A DNA stretch of 64,000 nt. It comes from Marivirga harenae (GTDB lineage Bacteria > Bacteroidota > Bacteroidia > Cytophagales > Cyclobacteriaceae). This document shows, one piece after another, positions 19,541 through 28,699 of this stretch. The position numbers were made by a program, and so were the translations under genes. The notes under the pieces were generated by a model, which was given only the letters and a program-made list of their open reading frames with translations, was not told the DNA's origin and made no database searches. The stretch is taken from contig NZ_CP130565.1 of NCBI RefSeq assembly GCF_030534335.1, forward strand, positions 3,493,501 to 3,557,500, written 5' to 3'. Position 1 is the stretch's first letter. Every line of letters starts with the position of its first letter.

Positions 19541-19634
19541 ATTAATAAAGTATATTTTCGATTATACGACAGATCTGAGTTAAATGCAATCAATTATTGT
19601 GAAGATCGGCATTGGCTTTGCTGTTTTAGATTTT

Positions 19635-20597
19635 TCACATTCCCCTAATCTTTCCTCTCAATTTTTCAAACTGTGAATGTTCAGTCTCTATCACTTTCAC
19701 TTGGTCCACAATACTTTTGTCGGTTTCCAGCTTCAACCTAATTTCCTTGATTGTAATATCTAAAATTTTCACTTCATCCTTTAACTTATGGATTATAACT
19801 TCTTTCTCGTCCACCTCTTCAGCATAGTCCAATAAGTTACATAAACCCAACATGCTGGCAACTGGAGCCCTTAGTTGATGCCCATTGATGAAAGTATATT
19901 CTGCCAATTTTTCATTTTTGCGTTGGAGCTCTTGCGTCCGTTCCATTACCTTTTCTTCTAAATGATTGTTTAAAGCAGTTAAAGATTCATTAAGCGACTG
20001 TAATTCTTCTGATTGAGTAATTATTTCACGTTGTTGTATGGTGACTTTTTTATTCACCAGCTGAACGCTTTTGGAGAACCGATAGCTAATATAAGCAATC
20101 GTAATAAAGTGGATTAAAGCGTAGGCCAAGGACAAATGAAGCATCTGATCTGCTAAATCAAATTTGATTTGAAACCCATAGATAGCTAAGGTTAGGCTAT
20201 AACCGACTGGGATGACTAGTATTCTATAGAATTTATGAAAACCTCTGGAAGCCACATAGTTACTTACTAAGCCTAAAATAAACAAGAACGTGGGAATATA
20301 GAGTAAATGAATAAGTCCCACAAACCACCCGACAACTAGAAAATCGAACATATTCTGTCGAATTCCTATTCCTTTGTCGTTATTTTCTTGAACATAATAA
20401 ATAAATAAGGTGTAGGGTAATAGGACAGCTACTAGGAATGAAAAATAATGCCAAACATCTAATTGGATGCTATAGATATCTAAAAATATGATCAGAAAAA
20501 TAGAATTGAATAGGTAGGCCGCATAGCGAAATAAAAGAGAAGCCCTTCCGAAAAAGTCACTCTTTTCCCAATGATATCTTATATTTAAAAAGTGCAC
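19635..20597 (-). CDS. Membrane protein with histidine-kinase DHp segment but no ATPase domain
   Basis: 320 residues. About six hydrophobic spans fill residues 20-172. A coiled coil (about 180-232) leads into YTFINGHQLRAPVASMLGL, an H-box like that of Bacteroidetes sensor kinases with candidate phospho-acceptor His240. A second helical stretch (about 262-310) completes a dimerisation hairpin and the protein then ends. There is no HATPase_c N, G1 or G2 box. It may be a phosphotransfer or dimer-forming partner rather than an active kinase, or a kinase truncated when the RHS fragment arrived 95 bp downstream. No response regulator lies nearby. Confidence 0.7.
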   Translation of the reverse strand: MHFLNIRYHWEKSDFFGRASLLFRYAAYLFNSIFLIIFLDIYSIQLDVWHYFSFLVAVLLPYTLFIYYVQENNDKGIGIRQNMFDFLVVGWFVGLIHLLYIPTFLFILGLVSNYVASRGFHKFYRILVIPVGYSLTLAIYGFQIKFDLADQMLHLSLAYALIHFITIAYISYRFSKSVQLVNKKVTIQQREIITQSEELQSLNESLTALNNHLEEKVMERTQELQRKNEKLAEYTFINGHQLRAPVASMLGLCNLLDYAEEVDEKEVIIHKLKDEVKILDITIKEIRLKLETDKSIVDQVKVIETEHSQFEKLRGKIRGM

Positions 20598-20827
20598 AAG
20601 CCAAATTATAAAGCTAAAGTAAATTGAGCAATTAAATTTTATACTATTTTAAAATGGAGTGATGTAAACAGTATCAAATAATTTTAAAATATGATTTTCC
20701 CAATATTTATGAAGCCTTTCGATGAACAAAAATTGTCTAAGCAAAGTTATTAGTAAATTATTATCTTAAAATAAATCCTTAACTTATATAAGGTTGTAGC
20801 CTAAAACATAGCACTAGATTATATTCA

Positions 20828-21598
20828 ATGCCGAAAATAGATAAAGAGCAAAAGTTTTTCGACTTTTCAGATTACGGAAGAGGCCCTGCAGTTTTCTTTT
20901 CTAATTTATTAAAAAATTCCTCAGTATCTCCTGTTCAAGTTACTATTTGGTTTGGTATAATTGGAATACTATCTGCTTATGCAATTCTACTAGAGAACTA
21001 TTTGATCGCAGGCTTTGGCCTCATCCTTAAATCAATAGTAGATGCAATGGATGGAGAGCTAGCTCGAATTAAAGAAAGCCCCTCCTATTCTGGTAGATAT
21101 CTCGACTCAATATTTGACAGTATTCTAAATTTGATATTTATTATGGTGATAAATTATAAAAGTGACAGTAGTTACTGGTTAGCCTTCATAGCTTATATAG
21201 CTTTACAGTTACAGGGTACTTTATATAACTACTATTATGTGATTTTAAGACACCGGACAATTGGTGGAGATACTACCAGTAAAATATTCGAAAGTAAGCC
21301 TCCTGCTGCATTTCCGACTGAAAGCCAGACCACTGTCAATATTCTATTCCATGTATTTCGTGTTTTGTATTTTCCTTTTGATTGGGTTATCTATAGGTTT
21401 GACGCAAGCGCTTTTAAAATCCGACAAATACCCAATTGGTTTATGTCCATGATATCTATTTACGGATTGGGTTTTCAATTAATGATCATGGCCATTATGC
21501 TGTCAATGGGCTTTATAGAGTTTATTATTCCGTTTTTTATAGGCTACTCTTCTTTAATTATTGTATTCACTTTAATCCGGAAACTAGCAATCAAGTAA
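20828..21598 (+). CDS. CDP-alcohol phosphatidyltransferase family membrane protein
   Basis: 256 residues. The diagnostic motif DG-x2-AR-x8-G-x3-D-x3-D is complete in the stretch beginning MDGELAR (about residues 73-95). Around it are about six membrane spans. These integral inner-membrane enzymes transfer a phosphoalcohol from a CDP-alcohol to an acceptor and release CMP; the family includes PgsA, PssA and inositol-phosphate synthases. The acceptor cannot be assigned from sequence. It is a single plus-strand gene following a divergent minus-strand neighbour, with about 230 bp of AT-rich DNA upstream. Confidence 0.85.
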   Translation: MPKIDKEQKFFDFSDYGRGPAVFFSNLLKNSSVSPVQVTIWFGIIGILSAYAILLENYLIAGFGLILKSIVDAMDGELARIKESPSYSGRYLDSIFDSILNLIFIMVINYKSDSSYWLAFIAYIALQLQGTLYNYYYVILRHRTIGGDTTSKIFESKPPAAFPTESQTTVNILFHVFRVLYFPFDWVIYRFDASAFKIRQIPNWFMSMISIYGLGFQLMIMAIMLSMGFIEFIIPFFIGYSSLIIVFTLIRKLAIK

Positions 21599-21695
21599 CC
21601 CCCTAAAAAACACTTTAGCTTCTTCGCAATTACTCCAGCAAAGTTTTCATATTTTTATAGATATGCTGCATTTTTAAAAATTACTTTGTATTCAT

Positions 21696-21726
21696 AAAAA
21701 AACCGAAGTTTGCGATGCTCCGGTTT
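21696..21726 (-). terminator. Terminator after the coiled-coil lipoprotein gene
   Basis: A nine-position stem with one mismatch (21700-21708 with 21718-21726), followed on the minus strand by a T-run (complement of the A-run at 21696-21702). It lies about 25 bases beyond the stop at 21752. Confidence 0.65.
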
Positions 21727-21751
21727 CCATTCAAATTATATAAATACTAAA

Positions 21752-22144
21752 TCAATTTAATTCACTCTCAATTTTATTGCTTAAATCCTTTAAATCATTT
21801 TTCACATCATCATATGCTTTTTTAACGTCATTCTTGGCCTCTGACCAAGTTTTTTCAGTAGAGCTTTCAATCGTTGCTAAGTTGCTTTCAAGCTTACTTT
21901 TAACTTTTTCAAGTTCTTTCTCTAATTCCGTATCTGCTTTAGCTTTTTCGATGCGCTCTTCTACCGCATCGATCTCAGCATTCAGTTTAGCCTTCCACTC
22001 GTTTTTCTTTTGTAGGAAGTCTTGTTTTACTTGCTCTGACTTTTCACTGGCAGTAGAATCTTGCACTTGCTTTTTATCAGATTCACATGCTATAAATCCG
22101 CCTACAACAAAACCCACTAATACTAATTTCATTCCAAATTTCAT
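21752..22144 (-). CDS. Small coiled-coil lipoprotein
   Basis: 130 residues. A type II signal peptide ends in lipobox GFIAC (Cys20; Cys16 if the second Met is used). The remainder is a highly charged Lys/Glu helix with heptad-like spacing, for example residues about 45-128, and has no enzyme motif. Such Lpp-like or periplasmic spacer lipoproteins are common in envelopes. It is monocistronic, ended by the hairpin at 21696. Confidence 0.7.
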   Translation of the reverse strand: MKFGMKLVLVGFVVGGFIACESDKKQVQDSTASEKSEQVKQDFLQKKNEWKAKLNAEIDAVEERIEKAKADTELEKELEKVKSKLESNLATIESSTEKTWSEAKNDVKKAYDDVKNDLKDLSNKIESELN

Positions 22145-22261
22145 ATTCCTGTCTTTTTTAGTTACAAAATATACAGAGGTAACTACGAATTTTTGAGCTT
22201 AGGGTTAAAAATTTTCCTATAGCAAAATAAAGAGTCAAGCTAATGTAGGATGGACTGGAAA

Positions 22262-22293
22262 TAAAAAAGCCTCACTGCATAATGCAATGAGGC
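22262..22293 (-). terminator. Terminator after the rplT operon
   Basis: An 11-position stem with one mismatch (22269-22279 with 22283-22293) and a T-run on the minus strand (complement of 22263-22268). It lies 25 bases beyond the rplT stop. Confidence 0.8.
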
Positions 22294-22317
22294 CCGTGTA
22301 TGATATAAAAAAGTATC

Positions 22318-22662
22318 TTACTTTACTGAATCTACTACGCTTTTAAAAGCTTCAGGATGATTCATAGCTAAATCGGCTAATACTTTTCTGTTTAATTCTA
22401 TTCCTTTTTTGTTTACAGCTCCCATAAATTGAGAATATGACAAACCATGTTCTCTGGCACCTGCATTAATTCTTTGAATCCATAATTTTCTGAATTCTCT
22501 TTTCTTTTGTTTCCTATCTCTGTAGGCATACAACCAACCTTTTTCAACGGCATTTTTTGCTACCGTCCAAACGTTTTTCTTTCTACCCCAGTAGCCTTTC
22601 GCATACTTAAGGATTTTTTTTCTTCTAGCTCTTGAAGCTACATGATTTACTGATCTTGGCAT
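22318..22662 (-). CDS. rplT: 50S ribosomal protein L20
   Basis: 114 residues, standard L20 length. It starts [19 protein letters not shown] and has the long basic N-terminal helix and [18 protein letters not shown] typical of L20, which binds 23S rRNA and nucleates large-subunit assembly. It is the last gene of the conserved infC-rpmI-rplT cluster. The 107 bases between rpmI and rplT are longer than needed for simple coupling; in other bacteria L20 represses its own operon through leader RNA, but I cannot identify such a structure here. Confidence 0.97.
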   Translation of the reverse strand: MPRSVNHVASRARRKKILKYAKGYWGRKKNVWTVAKNAVEKGWLYAYRDRKQKKREFRKLWIQRINAGAREHGLSYSQFMGAVNKKGIELNRKVLADLAMNHPEAFKSVVDSVK

Positions 22663-22769
22663 AAATTTTAATTTTTTGGAAATTGGTGACCAACCTCACG
22701 ATTGATACTTGACAAACCATATATCCCGGTTAAACATTGAACCTTCGTTCGTTTTAATTTTGCGAAATA

Positions 22770-22964
22770 TTAGAGATTAAGCATGTCTTTTACTCTACCC
22801 ATATCTGTCTTGTGAACAAGACCCATATCGGTTAAGCGTCTTTTCTGCTTAGTTTCTTTTTTGGTTAAAATGTGACTTTTAAAAGCGTGCTTTCTTTTGA
22901 TTTTACCGCTTCCAGTCAATTTAAACCTTTTTTTCGCGCCTGATTTTCTTTTTACTTTAGGCAT
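22770..22964 (-). CDS. rpmI: 50S ribosomal protein L35
   Basis: 64 residues and very basic, with the family pattern [36 protein letters not shown] and KRRL. L35 is a small large-subunit protein. It lies 25 bp after infC in the usual infC-rpmI-rplT order, which supports both assignments. Confidence 0.96.
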   Translation of the reverse strand: MPKVKRKSGAKKRFKLTGSGKIKRKHAFKSHILTKKETKQKRRLTDMGLVHKTDMGRVKDMLNL

Positions 22965-22989
22965 TTATCTATTTATTTAAATTGGTTAC

Positions 22990-23547
22990 TTATTTAGCTT
23001 GTTTCGGAGTAATGAAAAGTGTCATTCTTTTACCTTCTAATTTAGGCATCTGTTCTACTTTTCCATATTCTTCCAGTTCAGAAGCAAAACGCAATAATAA
23101 AAGTTCCCCTCTATCTTTGAAAACAATTGTTCTTCCCACGAAGTGCACATAAGCTTTCACTTTAGCACCATCTTTTAGGAATTTCTTTCCGTGGTTTAAT
23201 TTGAATTCAAAGTCATGATCATCAGTATTGGGTCCAAACCGAATTTCTTTGATTACGGTCTTTTGAGCTTTGGCTTTAATTTCCTTTTGCTTCTTCTTCT
23301 GTTCGTATTTAAATTTTGAGTAATCAATAATTTTACAAACGGGAGGATCTGCTTTGGGAGAAATTTCTACCAGATCAAGATTTTGCTCTTCAGCCATCCT
23401 GAGTGCTTCACCGATGGTATAAACGTCAACTTTTACATTTTCACCAACTACACGTACCTCTCTAGCTCTAATTTTACTATTTACCTTGTAAGGTTCTTCT
23501 TCCCTACCCCTAGGTCGGTAGCTGCCTTTTTTTCGCATTTTACTAAT
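22990..23547 (-). CDS. infC: Translation initiation factor IF-3 (probable ATT start)
   Basis: From ATT at 23547 the protein has 185 residues and contains the two IF-3 domains: the N-domain ([45 protein letters not shown]), a basic linker ([16 protein letters not shown]) and the C-domain ([29 protein letters not shown]). IF-3 binds the 30S subunit and proofreads initiation codons. A perfect AGGAGG at 23558-23553 is 5 bases from ATT but 14 from the first plausible ATG at 23538, so ATT is the better start. AUU is the known start of E. coli infC, where it allows IF-3 to repress itself. A 27-residue in-frame extension upstream to 23619 reads poorly and would place the AGGAGG inside the coding region. 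Confidence 0.93.
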   Translation of the reverse strand: MSKMRKKGSYRPRGREEEPYKVNSKIRAREVRVVGENVKVDVYTIGEALRMAEEQNLDLVEISPKADPPVCKIIDYSKFKYEQKKKQKEIKAKAQKTVIKEIRFGPNTDDHDFEFKLNHGKKFLKDGAKVKAYVHFVGRTIVFKDRGELLLLRFASELEEYGKVEQMPKLEGKRMTLFITPKQAK

Positions 23548-23558
23548 ATTAACCTCCT
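23545..23558 (-). promoter_or_regulatory. Shine-Dalgarno and ATT start of infC
   Basis: AGGAGG (23558-23553), a 5-nt spacer TTAAT, then ATT (23547-23545). Strong Shine-Dalgarno sequences are rare in this phylum, which makes the pairing with a rare start codon notable. Alternative ATG at 23538. Confidence 0.7.
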
Positions 23559-23635
23559 TTTTTTGTTTAACAATGTGCAAATATCGTGATAAATATTGGA
23601 TTACAAAACTACAATCCAAAATCTAATATTTAATA

Positions 23636-25600
23636 TTATTTATTTTCTATACTATCCAGCACTTTTTGGTTAAAAAATGATTTAAAATCTTCCAAACTCA
23701 TACTTCCCACATCTCCTTCTCCATGTTTTCTGATAGAGACTTTGCCCTCAGCTTGCTCTTGTTCTCCAACAATCAACATATAAGGAATTTTCTTGATTTC
23801 CGCATCTCTAATTTTACGTCCTATCTTTTCATCTCTATGATCAATAAAGCCTGTAATATCTTCTGCTTCGAGTTCACTATAAACCCTATTGGCAAAATCA
23901 GCATACTTTTCAGAAATTGGCAAAACAGCAACTTGCTCAGGAGATAACCACAATGGGAAATTACCAGCGCAATGTTCTATCAATACCGCAACAAATCGCT
24001 CCATGCTACCAAATGGCGCACGGTGAATCATTACAGGCCTGTGCTTACTATTATCAGCACCAACATACTCCAGTTTAAAGCGCTCAGGTAGATTATAATC
24101 TACTTGTATTGTGCCTAATTGCCAGCTTCTTCCAAGAGCATCTTTAACCATGAAATCTAACTTAGGTCCATAAAAAGCAGCCTCTCCTAATTCTATTACT
24201 GTTTTTAGCCCTTTTTCTTCTGCTGCCTCGATGATGGCTTTTTCAGCCTTATCCCACACTTCATCTCCTCCAATGTATTTTTCCTTATTTTCCGGATCTC
24301 TTAGAGATACTTGAGTTACAAAATTTTGGAAGCCTAAGGAATTAAAGACAAATAACACGAGATCAATCACCTTAATGAATTCCTCTTTTACCTGATCTGG
24401 GCGACAGAAAATATGTGCATCATCCTGAGTAAAACTCCTTACCCTGGTTAATCCGTGCAGCTCTCCACTTTGTTCGTATCTGTACACAGTACCAAATTCA
24501 GCAAGCCTTAGGGGTAAGTCTTTATAACTACGTGGCTTTGTTTTATAAATTTCACAATGGTGAGGACAATTCATTGGTTTTAACAAATATTCCTCATCAC
24601 TTTTCGAATCATCGTCTGATGGAGCAGCGATTGGCTGAAAGGAATCTTTGCCATATTTTTCATAATGACCAGAGGTAATATACAATTCCTTATTTCCGAT
24701 ATGAGGGGTGATCACGGGCTGGTACCCGGCTTTCACTTGAGCCTTCTTCAAGAAATTCTCCAATCGATCCCTTAACATAGTTCCTTTTGGCAACCACAAC
24801 GGCAAGCCTAAGCCCACTTTTTCAGAGAATGCAAACAATTCCATCTCTTTACCTAATTTCCTATGATCTCGCTTTTTTGCTTCTTCCAAAAGCTCTAAAT
24901 ATTCTTTTAGTTCTTTTTGCTTAGGAAATGTAATGCCATAAATTCTTGTTAACTGTTTACGCTTTTCATCTCCTCTCCAGTAGGCACCGGCAATATTTAG
25001 CAGTTTTACGGCTTTAATATAACCCGTATGTGGGATATGTGGCCCTCTACACAGATCTGTAAAATTTCCTTGCTGATAGAAAGTGATTTCGCCATCATTT
25101 AGTCCTTCAATTAATTCAAGTTTGTATTCATCACCCTTTTTCTGGTAATACTCGAACGCATCTTTCTTAGAAATCTCAGAACGTATAAACTGATTTTTAT
25201 TACGAGCCAATTCAAGCATTTTTTGCTCAATTTTCTCTAATTCCTCTCCTTGCAATTCCTTTTCTCCAAAATCAACATCATAGTAGAAGCCATTATCTAT
25301 GGGTGGTCCAATACCGAATTTTATTCCAGGGTAAAGTTCTTCTAAAGCCTCGGCCAATAAGTGAGCAGATGAATGCCAGAACGTATTTTGACCTTCCGGA
25401 TCATTCCAAGTAAGCAATTGAACATGAGCATCCTCATTTATAGGCCTTGTAGAATCCCACACCTGACCATTAACTTTGGTTGACAATACGTTTCTGGCCA
25501 ATCCTTCGCTTATACTCATAGCTACGTCATAGCCAGAAATGCCTTTTTCAAATTCTTTTACAGTACCATCTGGTAAGGTGATATTAATTTTATTACTCAT
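23636..25600 (-). CDS. thrS: Threonyl-tRNA synthetase
   Basis: 654 residues, full-length bacterial ThrRS. The order is a TGS domain (about 1-62, [14 protein letters not shown]), the editing domain with [16 protein letters not shown] and the SAD region, a class II catalytic core with [10 protein letters not shown] (zinc Cys and motif context), [20 protein letters not shown] and [10 protein letters not shown], and the anticodon-binding domain at the C-terminus ([17 protein letters not shown]). It charges tRNA-Thr; a tRNA-Thr(TGT) lies elsewhere in the window at 55055. It precedes infC by about 88 bp in the classic thrS-infC-rpmI-rplT order. Confidence 0.98.
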   Translation of the reverse strand: MSNKINITLPDGTVKEFEKGISGYDVAMSISEGLARNVLSTKVNGQVWDSTRPINEDAHVQLLTWNDPEGQNTFWHSSAHLLAEALEELYPGIKFGIGPPIDNGFYYDVDFGEKELQGEELEKIEQKMLELARNKNQFIRSEISKKDAFEYYQKKGDEYKLELIEGLNDGEITFYQQGNFTDLCRGPHIPHTGYIKAVKLLNIAGAYWRGDEKRKQLTRIYGITFPKQKELKEYLELLEEAKKRDHRKLGKEMELFAFSEKVGLGLPLWLPKGTMLRDRLENFLKKAQVKAGYQPVITPHIGNKELYITSGHYEKYGKDSFQPIAAPSDDDSKSDEEYLLKPMNCPHHCEIYKTKPRSYKDLPLRLAEFGTVYRYEQSGELHGLTRVRSFTQDDAHIFCRPDQVKEEFIKVIDLVLFVFNSLGFQNFVTQVSLRDPENKEKYIGGDEVWDKAEKAIIEAAEEKGLKTVIELGEAAFYGPKLDFMVKDALGRSWQLGTIQVDYNLPERFKLEYVGADNSKHRPVMIHRAPFGSMERFVAVLIEHCAGNFPLWLSPEQVAVLPISEKYADFANRVYSELEAEDITGFIDHRDEKIGRKIRDAEIKKIPYMLIVGEQEQAEGKVSIRKHGEGDVGSMSLEDFKSFFNQKVLDSIENK

Positions 25601-25711
25601 ATTTTTATGTAATTCTTACTTAAAATGCTGTATCTATCAGAGGAATTCCTTCCAAGCACAAATATGCAATTTTGATTTAATAAGTGTAACAGGAATTCTG
25701 GTAAAATATCA

Positions 25712-27451
25712 TTAATTGCCAATTATTTCACCTTGTGAATTCAAAGTTTGGAGCACATTGCCATCCTGATCATATATAAAGAAGATCCCTGCTTCCACTT
25801 TTGCATCGCCTAGACTGGCCTCCTGTTCATATTCCAATGACCACAACTCATCTAAATTTGGAGAGAAATATTTCAAATATCGATTCTGCTGCGATTTCTC
25901 AGTTCCTTCTAAATTTACCAAAAGGTTATTGCTTAACATTATCATGTTATTAATGGTGTAGGAACTATCTAACAAGCTAGTAAATGACTTTACTTCCATA
26001 TTGAATCCAGCAGAAGCAATGAAAGGCTGATTTCCCATTTGCCCCCCAACTAACAGCATTGAATCGAGCTCGATGGTGTTTAAAACGTAGTTTTTATGCT
26101 CATGGGTAGCAGCAATTAGAGGCGTTAGGAAGATCGAATCCTGTTCATATCTAAAAAACTCAATTTGTCTTGCCATCATTTCGGTTCTTTGAGAAACAGA
26201 ATCTAATTTTTGTTTGACAATAGTTTTTTCGGTTTCAATAAAAGCTTCAATAGAAGGTTTAAATCCTTCCAAAAAGTATTTGAAATCATTTTTAGTTTTA
26301 TCAGAAATGCCTAGGTCTATTTTCTCAATTAAATCTAACTGCTCTGTTAAATTGAGTTCATATTCTTCCACCAAATTTGCTCTTTGGTAAATATTGGAGG
26401 AATCAGCTAATACAGGATGTAAACTCACATTCGTAAGTAAATTTGTACGGCTTTTTTGTTTCTTATATTTTAGTAAGTTAAGAATTACATTATCCTCATC
26501 ATATTTCTTTAACTGCTCCACCAGGTTTTCCGGAATAGTCATCTTTTGAATCTTAGAGGAATCACTTATACTAAGATTTTGAGAAATTGCTTGGTTAAAT
26601 TCAGCATCAGTTTTGTAGAGTAAATCCTTAAGGGGTTTTACTTCTGACTCTATCTTTGCATTCAATCTATTGAGATACTCTTCATAATTCTGAATGTTAA
26701 CAGAAAAATCAGAGAAATTTGATTTAAGTAGTTTTAAACCATTCCAATTGACAATTTGAATTGTTTGTAGCCGTGGGTCATATGAAGGGTGTTTTAAGGA
26801 TTTGAGCTTTGTAGTAAAATCTTCATAGACTTCAATGAACTTCAGGTAATTGGATACAAGCTTTTGCGAGGCAGCAATATCGGCAGGACCTGCTCTTAAT
26901 AAATAGGCCGATTCATTGGTAAAGCGTGAATGAAAATCTTCAACTAATAAGGCAAAACTTTCATATTCTTGAATTGACCTGTTTTTTAATTCATGTAATT
27001 CATTAACTAGTTCTTTCTTTTTAACAACCTCTTTTATTTTATTCTCATAGTCTAAATGAATATCCGATATCTTAATCGCAAACTTACCTGTTCGGAGGTC
27101 TCTTCTATTGTAAGCAGCATAATAATCATCATTTTTTCTGATTTCTCGATCATCAACAAGCGCCATTGACTTTTTGTACGCTTCAATGGCTCTATTGGCC
27201 ATAGAGTCAAACTTTTCCGTAGATGGAAAGATTTCAGCAGAGTCGAGTTGTGAAACAATTATTTCACCTAAATAGAAATAAGCGTTCGCTTCATCATCAT
27301 TTTCTTCCAGAAACTGTAAGAGTTGAGGTGCAGCAGTCTTGTAATCTTTGCTCTGCAGAATGGGGAAAAGGTTTTTATATCGGATACGTTGTGCATCTGA
27401 CTTTGGAGAAAATCCAACGGTTAATAATAACACTATTACAAAAACCCTCAT
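25712..27451 (-). CDS. Secreted coiled-coil protein with N-terminal TPR-like region
   Basis: 579 residues. A signal peptide (about 1-20, ending SDAQ) is followed by a TPR-like helical pair (AAPQLLQFLEENDDEANAYF) and then long Leu/Glu/Lys-rich helices with coiled-coil spacing through about residue 440. The C-terminal 100 residues look beta-rich and end in a DQDGNVLQTLN-type hairpin. No named family is recognised. It lies on the same strand as a phosphoribosyltransferase and an Lrp regulator upstream (50-bp gap), and may be transcribed with them; that is weak evidence for a shared role. Confidence 0.7.
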   Translation of the reverse strand: MRVFVIVLLLTVGFSPKSDAQRIRYKNLFPILQSKDYKTAAPQLLQFLEENDDEANAYFYLGEIIVSQLDSAEIFPSTEKFDSMANRAIEAYKKSMALVDDREIRKNDDYYAAYNRRDLRTGKFAIKISDIHLDYENKIKEVVKKKELVNELHELKNRSIQEYESFALLVEDFHSRFTNESAYLLRAGPADIAASQKLVSNYLKFIEVYEDFTTKLKSLKHPSYDPRLQTIQIVNWNGLKLLKSNFSDFSVNIQNYEEYLNRLNAKIESEVKPLKDLLYKTDAEFNQAISQNLSISDSSKIQKMTIPENLVEQLKKYDEDNVILNLLKYKKQKSRTNLLTNVSLHPVLADSSNIYQRANLVEEYELNLTEQLDLIEKIDLGISDKTKNDFKYFLEGFKPSIEAFIETEKTIVKQKLDSVSQRTEMMARQIEFFRYEQDSIFLTPLIAATHEHKNYVLNTIELDSMLLVGGQMGNQPFIASAGFNMEVKSFTSLLDSSYTINNMIMLSNNLLVNLEGTEKSQQNRYLKYFSPNLDELWSLEYEQEASLGDAKVEAGIFFIYDQDGNVLQTLNSQGEIIGN

Positions 27452-27501
27452 TGTTTGATTTATTTATGGTTGAGCAATATTCAAATAACTACAAAAGTAA
27501 A

Positions 27502-28008
27502 TCATTCTAGGTAAACACCAAAACCTTCTTCCGACCAATTGAAATTTATATGTTCTTGAATAGTTGTAGCAATTTCAATACCTGTATAGTTCGCTGCGAT
27601 TGGAAATGAACGGTGGGCTCTGTTTACCAAAAATGCTGTCTCAATTTTACTAAGGTTTAAATCTAGCAATGACCTAAGTGTATAAAATATTGTTTTACCC
27701 GAGTTCAAAACATCGTCAACAAGAAGAACAACTGCATTTTTAGCAATCTCCACATCTTCACTCAGAACAACTTTTGAATCGGAAGGTGAGGACTTATCAA
27801 TATTGACTGATAAGAAAATAGGTTTTAGTTGGCTTATACTTTCTAATTCTTGACTGATTTTTTTAGCCAAAATCGCTCCCCCACCTTCAATCCCTATGAT
27901 ATACAGTTTTTCTTCTTGGTAGTTATTCTCTAAAATTTGAAAAGCTATCCTTTTGATTTTACTCTGGATAGCTTCTCGGTCTAAAATTTGATTGCGCTGA
28001 TTAGGCAT
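27502..28008 (-). CDS. Phosphoribosyltransferase-domain protein (type I PRTase)
   Basis: 168 residues. The PRPP-binding loop VLLVDDVLNSGKTI (two adjacent acidic residues followed by a small-residue turn) is diagnostic of type I phosphoribosyltransferases. IGIEGGGAILAKKI supplies the pyrophosphate-binding loop. Size and layout resemble PyrR or uracil/hypoxanthine PRTases, but no region fixes the substrate, so I give no symbol. It starts four bases after the Lrp-type regulator's stop and is almost certainly co-transcribed with it. Confidence 0.8.
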   Translation of the reverse strand: MPNQRNQILDREAIQSKIKRIAFQILENNYQEEKLYIIGIEGGGAILAKKISQELESISQLKPIFLSVNIDKSSPSDSKVVLSEDVEIAKNAVVLLVDDVLNSGKTIFYTLRSLLDLNLSKIETAFLVNRAHRSFPIAANYTGIEIATTIQEHINFNWSEEGFGVYLE

Positions 28009-28012
28009 AATT

Positions 28013-28492
28013 TCATTTATTTTCAGGTATCGGCATTCTTTTGCTATCCTTAAATGTAGATAAAATTACCATCGATTGCATACTATCTACTACTTCGATT
28101 TCACTAACTTTTTCCAGCATCAGTTTTTGATAAGAAGGAATATCTTTAGCAATCACTTTTAAAATAAAGTCGCTTGAACCAGTAACGTGATTACACTCAA
28201 TAATTTCATCCACATCATCAATCGCGGCAATAAACTTATCAATATTTGATTTATTATGGCCTTTTAAGGATACCATAACATAAGTACTCACGCCTAAATT
28301 TATCTTCTCGGTATCAAGTTTTGCATGATAACTTTTGATTATACCTGCATTTTCAAGTTTCTTAACACGCTCTAAAGTTGGCGCAGGTGATAATCCAATA
28401 TCTTTTGATAACTGAGCATTGGTAATTCTGCCATCTATTTGCAGTATGTCCAATATTTTCTTGTCAATTTTATCCAGTTTGAAAGGTAACAT
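28013..28492 (-). CDS. Lrp/AsnC-family transcriptional regulator
   Basis: 159 residues, typical of the family. The N-terminal helix-turn-helix covers DKKILDILQIDGRITNAQLS and SPAPTLERVKKLENAGII. The C-terminal RAM (ligand-binding) domain follows with STYVMVSLKG and the CNHVTGSSDFILKV stretch that forms the amino-acid pocket. These regulators respond to amino acids and assemble as octamers. It is divergent from menE, with about 210 bp of AT-rich DNA between, a possible operator region. It is the first gene before the PRTase, so autoregulation of the pair is plausible. Confidence 0.92.
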   Translation of the reverse strand: MLPFKLDKIDKKILDILQIDGRITNAQLSKDIGLSPAPTLERVKKLENAGIIKSYHAKLDTEKINLGVSTYVMVSLKGHNKSNIDKFIAAIDDVDEIIECNHVTGSSDFILKVIAKDIPSYQKLMLEKVSEIEVVDSMQSMVILSTFKDSKRMPIPENK

Positions 28493-28699
28493 TATTATTA
28501 TTTGGAGTTTTCAATTAAAAAGCAAAATTAGTATATATTATTGACTATTTCGGTATAGAATTTCAATTTAACCAAATTTATTTTTGCAAAACTGTTAAAA
28601 GTATAGCAAAAATATTGAAATCTTAATATTGAACTTCTTTTTTTACAATATTGACTCAATTAAGTATTAAATTTACCACTTCAAGCTAATTAGTACTTC

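Noticed and set aside
27502-28008. PyrR as the specific name for the PRTase
   Set aside because: The PRPP loop is general to type I PRTases and no attenuator or pyr gene is nearby.
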